Shown here: one piece after another, positions 47,190-56,287 of the stretch
How the letters are laid out: every line of letters starts with the position of its first letter
How positions within the stretch are numbered: the stretch's first letter is position 1
From: Pseudomonas putida NBRC 14164
GTDB taxonomy: Bacteria > Pseudomonadota > Gammaproteobacteria > Pseudomonadales > Pseudomonadaceae
DNA: 64,000 bases
Reading direction: 5' to 3'
NCBI RefSeq assembly: GCF_000412675.1
Contig: NC_021505.1
Location: 1,730,501-1,794,500 of the forward strand
Position numbers and translations under genes: made by a program
Notes under the pieces: generated by a model
What the model was told of the DNA's origin: nothing
The model's input: the letters and a program-made list of their open reading frames with translations, nothing else
The model's database searches: none

Positions 47190-48026
47190 TCAGTTTCCTT
47201 GTGCGGCAGGGGCGGGCGCAATGGCCCGGTCGAAAGGTTCCAGGGCGTGGCGCAGGCTGGCCCGGGACAGCTCGCCCAGGTGGCTGCCAACCAGCCGCCC
47301 ATTGGCGTCGTAGAACAGGGTGGTGGGCAAGGCCATGGAACCGACACGCTGGGCCAGCAGGCCGGTGCCGTCGAACAGCACGTGGGTCAGGCTCAGGCCG
47401 GTGGTGGCGAGGAAGGTGCTGACATTTTCCGGAGTTTCGCCCTGGTTGACGAACAGGAAGGTCACGTGCGGGTAATCGCTTTGTGCCTGTTGCAGCACTG
47501 GCATCTCACGCCGACACGGTGGGCACCAGGTGGCCCAGATGTTGATGACCAGCGGCTTGCCGCGGTAACTGTGCAGCGCCACCGGTTGGCCACCAGCGTT
47601 TCGCAGGCTCAGTTCAGGCAGCTCGGTGCCTTTGCTGTACAAGTGGCCGCCGAAGCTGGCCAGGCCCCAGAACAGCGCGCCACTGAACAATGCCCAGCCC
47701 AACGGGCGGCGCAGGCCCGGTTGACGCCAGCCCTGCCACACCGCACCGAGGACGATGCCGGCAAGGCCCGACCAGAGCAGGAAGCCGCCGTCGCGGATGT
47801 CGATCATTTGCAACGGCTCATCACGGTACATCGGCCAATAGGCCAGCACGAAGCCGGCACGGGCGCACAGCAGGCCGATCAGGAACAGGTTGAACAGCGC
47901 CGATTCCGGGCTTTCGCCGCCACGCCGGGCGACCCACCAGCCGACCACGCTGGCAATCACCAGGGCGGTGAGCATCAGCAGGTGGTTGAGGGCCATGGTC
48001 AGTGGCCCGAGGGTTACGGTCAACAT
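47190..48026 (-). CDS. Membrane TlpA-like thioredoxin with an Lgt-like N-terminal domain
   Basis: The 278-residue protein has about three to four transmembrane segments in residues ~10-125 and then a periplasmic TlpA/thioredoxin domain with the redox motif CPPC (C168, C171, in NIWATWCPPCRREMP). The membrane part (residues ~45-95, CARAGFVLAYWPMYRDEPLQ then DGGFLLWSGLAGIVLG) resembles the prolipoprotein diacylglyceryl transferase (Lgt) core (GGRxGYVLFY...DGGMSFHGGLxG). The H of the Lgt HGGL motif is missing here (LWSGL), so it is unlikely to be an active transferase. It probably uses DsbD as electron source, since the genes overlap (TGATG). Confidence 0.8.
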   Translation of the reverse strand: MLTVTLGPLTMALNHLLMLTALVIASVVGWWVARRGGESPESALFNLFLIGLLCARAGFVLAYWPMYRDEPLQMIDIRDGGFLLWSGLAGIVLGAVWQGWRQPGLRRPLGWALFSGALFWGLASFGGHLYSKGTELPELSLRNAGGQPVALHSYRGKPLVINIWATWCPPCRREMPVLQQAQSDYPHVTFLFVNQGETPENVSTFLATTGLSLTHVLFDGTGLLAQRVGSMALPTTLFYDANGRLVGSHLGELSRASLRHALEPFDRAIAPAPAAQGN

Positions 48027-49741
48027 CAGCCTTGGCTCCTGGTCTGGGCCCAGTGTTGCTGGAACGCGGCGGCATCCACTTCACCGGTAATACGCCGTGC
48101 GCGGCGTTCGTCGCCTTCCGGGCCGATCCAGATGATGCTGGGCGGGCCGGGTACCTGGTAGCGCTGCAGCAGGGCTTTGCTGGCCGGCGTGTCGGCGGTG
48201 ACGTCCAGGCGCAGCAGGTGCACGCCGGCCAGGCCGGCCTGTACGTCGCCACGGGCGAACACCTGTTTTTCCATGACCTTGCACGACACGCACCAGTCGG
48301 CATAGTAGTCGAGCATCACCCATTGGCCACGGGCCTTGGCCGCATCCAGTTCACGTTGCAGGTCTTCAGGGCGGCTGACCGTGACGAAGCTGTCTTCGGC
48401 ATGCTGGGCAGCAACGGGCGCGGTACCCCCACCGGTGAACGGGCGCAGCGGCTGCCAGAGGTCATCGCCACCGGCGGCGGCACCGACCAGCAACAGGCTG
48501 CCCCACAAGGCACCCAGCAGCGGTACTGCACGCAATGCTGGCAGGCGCTGCAGGGCTGGCCAGGTGGCCCAGGCCAGGGCGATCAACCAGCCGCCACTCA
48601 GTGCCAGCAGCAGCGTGGCGGGCAACAGGCTACGCACGGTGTACAAGGCCATGGCCAGGAACACGAAACCGAACACGCCCTTGACCCGGTCCATCCAGGC
48701 GCCTGGGCGCGGCAAGTAACGGTTGCCCAGGGTCACCAGCAACAATAGCGGCACGCCCATGCCCAGGCCCAGGCTGAACAGCACCAGTGCCGCTTGCAGC
48801 ACGTCGCCGCTCTGGGCGATGTACAGCAGGGCGCCGGCCAACGGCGCGGTCATGCATGGGCCCAGCAGCAGGCCGGACAACGCCCCGAGCAGCGCCGCGC
48901 CATACAGGTTGCCGCCCCGGGTGCCTTGCCCGGCGCGGTCAAGGCGGTCGCGCAGGGCGGCGGGCAGTTGCAGTTCGAAGGCGCCAAACATGGGCAGGGC
49001 CAGCAGCACGAACAGCCCCGCCAGGCTGCCCAGCAGCCAGGGTTGCTGCAGCCAGGCCTGCAGGCTGGCACCCAGCAGTGCGGCCACCACCCCCAAGGCG
49101 GCGTACACCAGTGCCATGCTCAGCACATACACCCCGGCCAGCAGCCAGCCGCGTCGGGCGCTGGCGCCATTGCCCAGCACCAGCCCGGCAAGGATCGGCA
49201 GCATCGGGAGCGAGCAGGGGGTAAAGGCCAGCAGCAGCCCCAGGCCGAAGAACGCCAACAGGCTCCAGGCCAGGTGGCCCTGTTGCAGGCCACTGGCCAG
49301 AGCCTGGTCGCTGGCTTGCTCGGCGGCGGGTGCCACGCTACCGCCCAGGTCGATCAGCGTAGTCTGCGGTGGATAGCACAGGCCGGCGTCGGCGCAGCCT
49401 TGCCAGCCCAGGCGCAACTGGCCCTGGGCATTGGCCGGCAGCAGCAGTTCGAGCTGATCGCGGTACACCGCACTGTCACCGAAGAATTCGTCATTGTGGT
49501 TGAGCGCCGGCGGCAATTGCGGGTGCTGCTCGGCAGGCAGGCCGTCGAACTTGAGCCGCTTCTGGTACAGGTAGTAGCCCTGCTTGATCTGGAAGTACAG
49601 GCGCACCTGGCCGTCGGCCTGGCGGTCGTGGGTGAGTACAAAGGCCTGGTCGACCGGCAGGAAATCCGATTTTACATCAAACGGGTTGGCCTGCAACGGG
49701 CCGGCCAGAAGCAGTGTCAGGAAGAGCAGGAGGACGCGCAT
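48026..49741 (-). CDS. dsbD: Transmembrane disulfide reductase DsbD
   Basis: DsbD moves reducing power from cytoplasmic thioredoxin to periplasmic DsbG/TlpA-type proteins. The 571-residue protein has a signal peptide (MRVLLLFLTLLLAGPLQANP) and the N-terminal alpha domain with the cysteine pair GCADAGLCYPPQ. A polytopic beta domain of about eight helices (CSLPMLPILAG, GPCMTAPLAGALLYIAQSGD) follows, then a C-terminal thioredoxin domain with CVSC (DWCVSCKVMEKQVF). Overlaps the next gene by one base. Confidence 0.95.
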   Translation of the reverse strand: MRVLLLFLTLLLAGPLQANPFDVKSDFLPVDQAFVLTHDRQADGQVRLYFQIKQGYYLYQKRLKFDGLPAEQHPQLPPALNHNDEFFGDSAVYRDQLELLLPANAQGQLRLGWQGCADAGLCYPPQTTLIDLGGSVAPAAEQASDQALASGLQQGHLAWSLLAFFGLGLLLAFTPCSLPMLPILAGLVLGNGASARRGWLLAGVYVLSMALVYAALGVVAALLGASLQAWLQQPWLLGSLAGLFVLLALPMFGAFELQLPAALRDRLDRAGQGTRGGNLYGAALLGALSGLLLGPCMTAPLAGALLYIAQSGDVLQAALVLFSLGLGMGVPLLLLVTLGNRYLPRPGAWMDRVKGVFGFVFLAMALYTVRSLLPATLLLALSGGWLIALAWATWPALQRLPALRAVPLLGALWGSLLLVGAAAGGDDLWQPLRPFTGGGTAPVAAQHAEDSFVTVSRPEDLQRELDAAKARGQWVMLDYYADWCVSCKVMEKQVFARGDVQAGLAGVHLLRLDVTADTPASKALLQRYQVPGPPSIIWIGPEGDERRARRITGEVDAAAFQQHWAQTRSQG

Positions 49742-49989
49742 GTCTTCGCCTTGGCAGATCTAGGAATGGGGCCATGCTGGCTGGGGCTGATTAAATGAAG
49801 GTTAACGCTGGTTTTGGTCTGTGAGCCCACCCCAGTCCCACCCATCCTCCCAGACACACAGCGACATATTGTCGGCTTGACTTTGCCAATCCCTACACAA
49901 TTCCTGTAAAGTTGACGCACAAGTCAGCTTTTCCCGCTAGCACTAGAATCAAAAATAGGGCAGGCCCCCAACTGCCCAGAGGATCAAGC

Positions 49990-52821
49990 ATGTCCAACCG
50001 TGATATTTCCAGGCGCGCCTTCTTGCAAGGCGGCCTGATCGCTGGTGTCGGCGTGACCATGGTGCCACTTGGCAGCCAGGCATTCGCCGCACTGATGGAG
50101 GAACGCGTCACCACCTCGCCGCAGAAGTGGATGAGCCATGACGGCAAGGCGCGCTTCCGTAACGATGCCTTGTCCAAGGTGTGCGGCGACAAAGTGTTCG
50201 CCCGCGATATCCGCGCCAAGGACATGCCCGGCTGGCCCACGCAGCAGGGCCATGCGCTGCTGCTCAAGGCGACCAAGGCCGACCGTATCTATGCCGGTCA
50301 CGACCTCAGCCTGCTCGGTGCCGAGCTGCAGCCTGACCGCATCGTTACCGCCGCCGATCTCGAGAAAGACGGCATTGCCTGGCCGGAAGCCCATTCGCCC
50401 GACCCGCTGCTGCCGCCCGGCAAGGTGCCGATGTTCATCGGCCACCCGGTGGCGATCCTGATCTGGCACGACTTCGAGCGCTTCCGCCAGGCCAAGCGCA
50501 AGCTGCAGTTCAACGAAAAGGCGATCCGTTACGGCGCCCAGGCGCCGCTGTACCAGCGCGACCCTTACGGCAGTTTTCGCTTCGTGCGGGTGGGCGGTGC
50601 CACGCCGTTCGACGACGATGAGTTCTCCAGCCTGAAGAATTCCATGCTGTTCCCGACCATTCTCAACCGCAAGCCGGTGTGGTCGAAGCAGCCCAACCAG
50701 CACGGCGACCTGACCGAGCAGGGGCTGTTCTACGCCAATCGCATGGCCGAGCAGCTGGACAACCCGCCCCAGGACTGGCTGGTGTTCGACGAGCGCTACA
50801 AGACGCCGTCCATTGAACCCGCCGCGCTGGAACCGGACAACGGCAACGGCTGGTACGACCCGGCCAGCGGCACGCTGCACTTCGTGGTTGCCACCCAGTG
50901 CCCGTTCGAAGTGGCGCAGGAATGCGTGCACATGATCAAGCCGTCGCGCTTCGCCCTGAACACGCTGAACATGCACCCGGGCTATACCGTGGGCTACGGC
51001 TCGAAAGACAACAACATCTTCGTCTTCTACGCCGCCGTGGCCGCGCTGTATGGCGCCGGCGTGCCGATCCGCCTGGCCAATGACCGTTACGAGCAGTTCC
51101 AGAGCGGCATCAAGCGCCATGCCTTCGATATCCGCTACCAGCTGGCCGTGGACAAGAAGGACAACAGCTTCAAGATCTTCCGCGCCGACATGAGCTGCGA
51201 CGGCGGCGGGCGCATTAACTACAGCCCGTCCGTAGCTGCGGTAGGCGCCACTGCTGCGCAGTCGATCTATTACATGCCGCAGAACGACCTGTCGGTTACC
51301 GCCTACCATTCCCGCGGTGTCGAGGCCGGCTCCATGCGCGGCTACGGCACCTTGCAGAGCATGGCTGCCACCGAGATGATGGTGGACGAAATCGCAGGCC
51401 GCCTGGGCGTCGATGCCATCGACCTGCGCCGTGCCAACGCGCTGAAATCGGGCATGAAGAACACCCAGGGCGCGGTCCCGGCGGGCGCGCTGCGTCTGTA
51501 CGAGATTCTCGACAAGGCCGCCGTGCACGACTGGTGGCGCAACCGCGACGCACGCAAGCAGCAGATGGATGCGCAAGACCAGGACCATTGGTACGGTGTG
51601 GGCTTTGCGATTTGCCAGAAGGACTTCGGCACCGGTTCCGAAGCACCGATGGCCAGCATCGAGTTCAGCCGCGACGGCCGCATCAGCCTGCGCCACATCG
51701 GCACCGAGTTGGGCACCGGCATGTCTACCTCCCAGGCCCTGGTGGTCAGCGACTTCCTGGGGCGCTCGGCTGACGAGGTGAGGACCGCGGTTACCGAATG
51801 GCCAGAGTTGCAACTGAGCACCAGCGGCAACCCGTACCTGATCAGCCAGCCCGAGCAGGACGCCGCGCTGCGCAACCCGCGCTGGGTCGGCAAGCTGGCG
51901 TCGCCATCGTCGGCGACCAACTCGGCTTTCTACTTCAGCCATGCCACCCGCGAAGCGGCGCGCGTGCTGTTCAACCACGGCCTGTGGCCGGCGGCCATGG
52001 CCATCTGGAGCCAGGGCCCGCATGGCGGCCAGGCCAACCCGCTGGTGGTGCGCCGCGAGAACGCGGTGTGGGTCAACGGCGAGCTGACCGGTAACGGCCT
52101 GCAACCGATCCCGTTCGCCCAGCTGGCACAGAAGGCCCACGACATGGGCCTGGTCACCGGCGCCAGCGTGCACGGTTTCAACCGTTGGAGCTGGGCTGAG
52201 GCCGACTTCGTCATCGACGGCGTGCGCGAGCGCTTCCCGCTTGACGCCGTGGCGGTGAAATACGGCGATGGCGCGGTGAACGCCAAGAAGGCGCAGATGA
52301 GCAGCCACGGTTACCACCTGCTCGACCGGCAGAACGCTGCCTACCCCGACACCCAGCTGAACAATGCCATGGTTACCTACTACAGCCCGGTGGCGACCAT
52401 TGTTGAAGTCAAGGTGAACAAGGGCACCCATGAAGTGCAGGTGCTCAACCACCACAGCTGGGTCGAGTGCGGCCGAGTGTTGGTACCGGAGCTGGTCAAG
52501 GGCCAGCTCGAAGGCGGTATCGCCATGGGCATCGGCCACGCGCTGACCGAAGAAATGCCGATGTACGAGGGCGGGCCCGGGGAGGGCGACTGGAACTTCA
52601 ACCGCTACCGCCTGCCGCATGCGCGCGACGTGGCGGTGTGGAAGCAGACCAGTGAAATCCTCCCGCCGCTGTCACCGACCGACCCGTCCAAGGGCATTGC
52701 CGAAGTGGTGATGATCCCGGTCGTGGGGGCCATCGGCAATGCCGTCGCCCATGCCATTGGCAAGCGCGTGCGCGATCTTCCCATCACTCCAGCCCGTATC
52801 AAGGAGGCCCTCAATGGCTAA
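49990..52821 (+). CDS. Tat-exported molybdenum hydroxylase large subunit (isoquinoline 1-oxidoreductase/aldehyde dehydrogenase type)
   Basis: The 943-residue protein of the xanthine-oxidase superfamily (molybdopterin-binding subunit) begins with a twin-arginine signal (SNRDISRRAFLQGG). It contains molybdenum cofactor-binding segments such as GVEAGSMRGYGTLQSMAATE, HIGTELGTGMSTSQALVVSD and MGIGHALTEEMPMYEGGPGE. GGATC precedes ATG 49990. With the following 2Fe-2S and cytochrome genes it should form a periplasmic dehydrogenase passing electrons to a c-type cytochrome. The substrate is not identifiable here; relatives oxidise N-heterocycles or aldehydes. An upstream frame to 49912 is rejected. Confidence 0.9.
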   Translation: MSNRDISRRAFLQGGLIAGVGVTMVPLGSQAFAALMEERVTTSPQKWMSHDGKARFRNDALSKVCGDKVFARDIRAKDMPGWPTQQGHALLLKATKADRIYAGHDLSLLGAELQPDRIVTAADLEKDGIAWPEAHSPDPLLPPGKVPMFIGHPVAILIWHDFERFRQAKRKLQFNEKAIRYGAQAPLYQRDPYGSFRFVRVGGATPFDDDEFSSLKNSMLFPTILNRKPVWSKQPNQHGDLTEQGLFYANRMAEQLDNPPQDWLVFDERYKTPSIEPAALEPDNGNGWYDPASGTLHFVVATQCPFEVAQECVHMIKPSRFALNTLNMHPGYTVGYGSKDNNIFVFYAAVAALYGAGVPIRLANDRYEQFQSGIKRHAFDIRYQLAVDKKDNSFKIFRADMSCDGGGRINYSPSVAAVGATAAQSIYYMPQNDLSVTAYHSRGVEAGSMRGYGTLQSMAATEMMVDEIAGRLGVDAIDLRRANALKSGMKNTQGAVPAGALRLYEILDKAAVHDWWRNRDARKQQMDAQDQDHWYGVGFAICQKDFGTGSEAPMASIEFSRDGRISLRHIGTELGTGMSTSQALVVSDFLGRSADEVRTAVTEWPELQLSTSGNPYLISQPEQDAALRNPRWVGKLASPSSATNSAFYFSHATREAARVLFNHGLWPAAMAIWSQGPHGGQANPLVVRRENAVWVNGELTGNGLQPIPFAQLAQKAHDMGLVTGASVHGFNRWSWAEADFVIDGVRERFPLDAVAVKYGDGAVNAKKAQMSSHGYHLLDRQNAAYPDTQLNNAMVTYYSPVATIVEVKVNKGTHEVQVLNHHSWVECGRVLVPELVKGQLEGGIAMGIGHALTEEMPMYEGGPGEGDWNFNRYRLPHARDVAVWKQTSEILPPLSPTDPSKGIAEVVMIPVVGAIGNAVAHAIGKRVRDLPITPARIKEALNG

Positions 52822-53350
52822 CCGTCCACTGCAACTGACCCTCAACGGTCAACCGGTCGGCCCGGTCGAGGTCCCCGCTGACCTGGCGATGATCGACTAC
52901 CTGCACGAACACCAGAACCTCACCGGCTCGCGCCTGGGCTGTGGCCAGGGCATCTGCCATGCCTGTGTGGTGATCGTCGACAACCCCGACGGCACCAGCG
53001 AAGAAGTGCGCACCTGCATCACCGGCGCCCACTACTTTGAGGGCAAGAAGGTACGCACCATCGAGGGCCACGCCAAACCGGACGCGGCCGGTAACCTCAC
53101 GCTGAACCCGATCCAGCAGAAGTTCGTCGACCTGTTCGCCTTCCAGTGCAGCTACTGCGCGCCGGGCTTCGTCAACGCCGCTACCGTGCTGGTGGAAACC
53201 GCCCAGCGCCAGCCATTGAAGAAGAGCGAAGTGGAAGACCGCATCGAGGCCAGCCTCGGCCACCACATCTGCCGCTGCACCGGCTACGTGCGTTATTACG
53301 ACGCCACCCGCAAGGTGCTCAACGATCTTGGCCTGGTCAAGGAGGGTTGA
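52814..53350 (+). CDS. 2Fe-2S subunit of the molybdenum hydroxylase
   Basis: The 178-residue iron-sulfur subunit carries two [2Fe-2S] centres. The first is the plant-ferredoxin-like C43-x4-C48-x2-C51 (CGQGICHAC) plus C63-type cysteines. The second is CSYCAPG with CRC in GHHICRCTGYVRY. ATG 52814 has AAGGAGG upstream and overlaps the end of the large subunit, indicating translational coupling. It relays electrons from the molybdenum site to the cytochrome encoded next. Confidence 0.93.
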   Translation: MANRPLQLTLNGQPVGPVEVPADLAMIDYLHEHQNLTGSRLGCGQGICHACVVIVDNPDGTSEEVRTCITGAHYFEGKKVRTIEGHAKPDAAGNLTLNPIQQKFVDLFAFQCSYCAPGFVNAATVLVETAQRQPLKKSEVEDRIEASLGHHICRCTGYVRYYDATRKVLNDLGLVKEG

Positions 53351-53352
53351 GC

Positions 53353-54579
53353 ATGGGCTTCGTTCGTAACGCACTGGCATTGGCCTTTGCCGTCAGTTCA
53401 ATGGCCCTGGCCGTCAGCTCGGTTGCCCAAGCGGCCGACGAGGCTCAGGTCAAGCGCGGTGAATACCTGGCACGCGCGGCCGACTGCATGGCCTGCCACA
53501 CCGCCGAAGGCGGCGCGCCGTATGCCGGCGGCCTGCCGATCCATTCACCGTTCGGTACCATTTATGGCAGCAACATTACCCCGGACAAGCAGTACGGCAT
53601 CGGCAACTACAGTGCCGACGAGTTCTTCGCCGCAGTCACCCAGGGCAAGCGCAAGGACGGCGCCAATCTGTATCCGGCGATGCCTTACACCTCGTACCAC
53701 CTGATCAAGCGTGAAGATTCGGACGCGATCCTCGCCTACCTGATGACCATACCGCCGATCAACCGCCCGGCACCGCAGACCGCGTTGCGCTTCCCGTTCA
53801 ATGTGCGGATGGGCCTGAGTGGCTGGAACATGCTGTATGGCAAGAGCGTGCAGCTGCAGCCAACCGAAGGCAAAAGCCCGGCCTGGCAGCGTGGTCAGTA
53901 CATGGTCGAAGTCATGGGCCATTGTGGCGAATGCCATACCCCGCGCAACCCCATCGGCGCGTTGCAGCAGGACCAGCGCATGACCGGCGGCCTGCTGGGC
54001 GGCTACCTGGCGCCGAGCCTGCTGGCCCAGGACCTGGCCGAGCGCGGCTGGACCCAGCCAGACCTGACCACCTTCCTCAAGCATGGCATCAGCGCCCAGG
54101 GCAGCATGTTCAACGAGATGTTCCCGGTGGTGCACCACAGCACCCAACACCTGGAAGATGCCGACCTGGCGGCCATGGCCATCTACCTGCTGGGCGACCA
54201 GCCACCGCCGGCCAAGGCCATCCAGGCCGTTGCCCTGGAGCAGATGAGCGACAGCGCCAAGCGCGGCCACCAGCAGTACCTCAACGTTTGCGCCGGTTGC
54301 CATGGTGTCGACGGCGAAGGCAAACCGCACATTGCCGTGGCCATGCAGGGCAACACCGTGCTGCGCCAGGGTGACTCGCGCAACCTGGTCAAGGTCATCC
54401 TCGAAGGCATCCGTGAGCAGCAGTTCACCGGCTTCGAGCGCATGCAGCCGATGCCGGGCTTTGCCGACAAGCTTGATGACCAGCAAGTGACGGATATGGT
54501 CAACTACCTGCGCCAGGCCTGGGGTGGACTGCCCGGTGACCTGAACGTACAGCAGCTCGCCGAGCTGAAGGCGGAGTAA
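53353..54579 (+). CDS. Tri-haem cytochrome c of the molybdenum hydroxylase
   Basis: The 408-residue exported protein (signal peptide ending near residue 28, AQAADE) has three haem-binding motifs, CMACH (45-49), CGECH (~195) and CAGCH (~315). This is the architecture of alcohol dehydrogenase-type cytochrome c subunits. It accepts electrons from the 2Fe-2S subunit and feeds the respiratory chain. It starts 3 bases after the previous stop. The upstream frame overlapping the 2Fe-2S gene is rejected. Confidence 0.93.
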   Translation: MGFVRNALALAFAVSSMALAVSSVAQAADEAQVKRGEYLARAADCMACHTAEGGAPYAGGLPIHSPFGTIYGSNITPDKQYGIGNYSADEFFAAVTQGKRKDGANLYPAMPYTSYHLIKREDSDAILAYLMTIPPINRPAPQTALRFPFNVRMGLSGWNMLYGKSVQLQPTEGKSPAWQRGQYMVEVMGHCGECHTPRNPIGALQQDQRMTGGLLGGYLAPSLLAQDLAERGWTQPDLTTFLKHGISAQGSMFNEMFPVVHHSTQHLEDADLAAMAIYLLGDQPPPAKAIQAVALEQMSDSAKRGHQQYLNVCAGCHGVDGEGKPHIAVAMQGNTVLRQGDSRNLVKVILEGIREQQFTGFERMQPMPGFADKLDDQQVTDMVNYLRQAWGGLPGDLNVQQLAELKAE

Positions 54580-54581
54580 AC

Positions 54582-55553
54582 GTGCAGCATCTCGATCTAC
54601 AGGTGGTTCGCCGGGCCTTGCAGTGGTCGTGCAACGGTCAGCGGGTTTGGTTGTGCACGGTGCTCGCCACCTACGGCTCGGCGCCCCGCGCGCCGGGCTC
54701 GCTGCTGGCAGTCAATGCCAGCGGCCAGTGGCTGGGGTCGCTGTCGGGTGGCTGCGTCGAAGACGACTTCCTCGAGCGTGTGGCCCTGGGTGAGTTCCCG
54801 GAGCCGGTTGCCATCGTGCGCTACGGTGACGACAGCGACCCGCGTTCGAGTATCCGCTTGCCCTGTGGTGGCGTGCTCGAAGTGCTGGTGGAGAACCTGC
54901 CCGCCGAGTGCGAGGTGCAGGCGCACCTGCGTCAGCTGGAAAGCGCGCTGCTGGGCCAGCGTCGGGTGCTGCGTGAAGTGAGCCTGCCGGACGGTACTCG
55001 CCAGCTGGCCGATGACCATTGCCAGGGGCCACGCGTCGAGCGGGATAACGCCCGTGTTCGCCTACGTGTCGGCGCCGCCCAGCGCCTGCTTCTGGCCGGC
55101 TATTCCAGCGTGGCGCATTTTTGCGCCGAGTTCGGCAAGGGCATGGGGTTTGAAGTCATCCTTTGCGAGCCGCGGGACGAAGTGCTGGATGGCGTGCGGC
55201 TGGACGGCATCGAAGTGCGCCGCGAGTTGCCGTCGGAGTTTATCCGCCATGGCGGTTGCCATGCCGACACGGCAGTGGTGGCATTGACCCATGACCCCAA
55301 GATCGACGACCTGGCGATGCTTGAAGCGGTGCGCACCGAGGCTTTCTATATCGGTGTGATGGGCTCCCGGGTGACCTCCGACAAGCGCCGCGAGCGCTTG
55401 CAGCGAATTGGTGGCCTGGGTTGCGACGAGCTGGCGCGCATCCATGCGCCGATTGGCCTGAACCTGGGCAGCAAGACCCCGGCCGAGATTGCCTTGGCGG
55501 TACTGGCCGATATCCTTCGTGTGCGCAACGGCATCCCGCGGGTGGCGCTGTGA
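54582..55553 (+). CDS. XdhC/CoxF-family molybdenum cofactor maturation protein
   Basis: The 323-residue protein starts with GTG (MQHLDLQVVRRALQWSCNGQ) and has the XdhC-type segments VLATYGSAPRAPGSLLAVNA, LSGGCVEDDFLERVALGEFP and the C-terminal Rossmann domain with IGVMGSRVTSDKRRERL. Members bind and sulfurate or insert the molybdenum cofactor into xanthine-oxidase-type enzymes. It sits directly after the cytochrome gene, as expected for a maturation factor of this operon. Confidence 0.9.
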   Translation: MQHLDLQVVRRALQWSCNGQRVWLCTVLATYGSAPRAPGSLLAVNASGQWLGSLSGGCVEDDFLERVALGEFPEPVAIVRYGDDSDPRSSIRLPCGGVLEVLVENLPAECEVQAHLRQLESALLGQRRVLREVSLPDGTRQLADDHCQGPRVERDNARVRLRVGAAQRLLLAGYSSVAHFCAEFGKGMGFEVILCEPRDEVLDGVRLDGIEVRRELPSEFIRHGGCHADTAVVALTHDPKIDDLAMLEAVRTEAFYIGVMGSRVTSDKRRERLQRIGGLGCDELARIHAPIGLNLGSKTPAEIALAVLADILRVRNGIPRVAL

Positions 55554-56122
55554 GCGTGGTTGCGTTGGTATTGGCGGCAGGCAGCAGTGTGCGCTTTGGC
55601 TCTGACAAGCGCCGTTCGCTGCTGGCTGACGGTCGAAGCTTGCTGGTGCACAGCGTAGAGAGCGCCTGCGCAGTGTTCGATGATGTTCGGGTGGTGTTGC
55701 GTGAAGGGGAGCGAGGTGTGGACCTGGGGTTGCCAGCGCGGTGCAGGGTAATCTCCAGTCCGGATTTCACATTGGGCATGGGCCATAGCCTGGCGGCCGG
55801 TGCCGCTTCGCTGGCTGACAGCGAGGCGCAGGCAGTAGCGATTCTGTTGGGAGATATGCCCTGGGTGGCGTCCGCGACCCTGGATTTGCTTGCACGGGAG
55901 TCCAGTGGGTCAACGATAGTCCTGCCTTGTCATGCTGGACGACAGGGCCATCCGGTGTTGTTCGGGCGCGATTTCTGGCCGGCGCTTGCCCGGCTGAAGG
56001 GTGATGAAGGGGGGCGTTCGGTGGTCAAAGCCAACCCGGCGGTTTGCGTCAGGCTGGAGGTGCAGGATGCCGGTGTGTTGCAGGATGTCGATAGGCCCAG
56101 CCAGAACAAACCGCCGCCGTAG
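55550..56122 (+). CDS. MobA/MocA-like cofactor nucleotidyltransferase with an altered tail
   Basis: The 190-residue protein starts at GTG 55550 overlapping the XdhC stop and has the nucleotide-binding LAAGSSVRFGSDKR. It also has the family segments GDMPWV and CHAGRQGHPVLFGRDFWPAL. By family it attaches CMP or GMP to the molybdenum cofactor for the oxidase encoded upstream. The last residues, SQNKPPP, are read from DNA that on the other strand is a remnant of an immunity gene (see 56098-56265). So the normal C-terminus, usually ending after LDIDTP-like residues (here QDVDRP), appears replaced. Confidence 0.85.
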   Translation: MSVVALVLAAGSSVRFGSDKRRSLLADGRSLLVHSVESACAVFDDVRVVLREGERGVDLGLPARCRVISSPDFTLGMGHSLAAGAASLADSEAQAVAILLGDMPWVASATLDLLARESSGSTIVLPCHAGRQGHPVLFGRDFWPALARLKGDEGGRSVVKANPAVCVRLEVQDAGVLQDVDRPSQNKPPP

Positions 56123-56265
56123 CCGCACCAGCCGTGGTCTTGACACTATTCAAGGAGGCGATTGGGGAGTTTGCCTTGGTAATGATCGACAGCGGCAGGT
56201 GGTATGGGTTGCTGGCCGATGGTGGCGCCGAAGGTTTCCAGGAAAATGCTTAAGATGACATCCAT
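56098..56265 (-). pseudogene. Remnant of a second Tdi1-like immunity gene
   Basis: From ATG 56265 (AAAAGGACC upstream) the frame reads MDVILSIFLETFGATIGQQP and IPPAAVDHYQGKLPNRLLE, then TAG at 56146-56148. It continues in frame as CQDHGWCGYGGGLFWL. This aligns residue by residue with the start of the next gene (MDEVFSIFLDNIGAPFSRRE ... LLLSYWKEHGWCGFGEGIFW), with the Tyr codon replaced by TAG. Homology stops at about 56098, where the end of the MobA-like gene begins, so the rest was deleted. The first 39 residues could still be translated. Confidence 0.85.
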
Positions 56266-56287
56266 TCGTTTAGGTCCTTTTGTGTGC

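Noticed and set aside
49984..52620. An 878-codon open frame antisense to the molybdenum hydroxylase large subunit
   Set aside because: Shadow of the real gene; the plus-strand frame has a Tat signal and conserved motifs.
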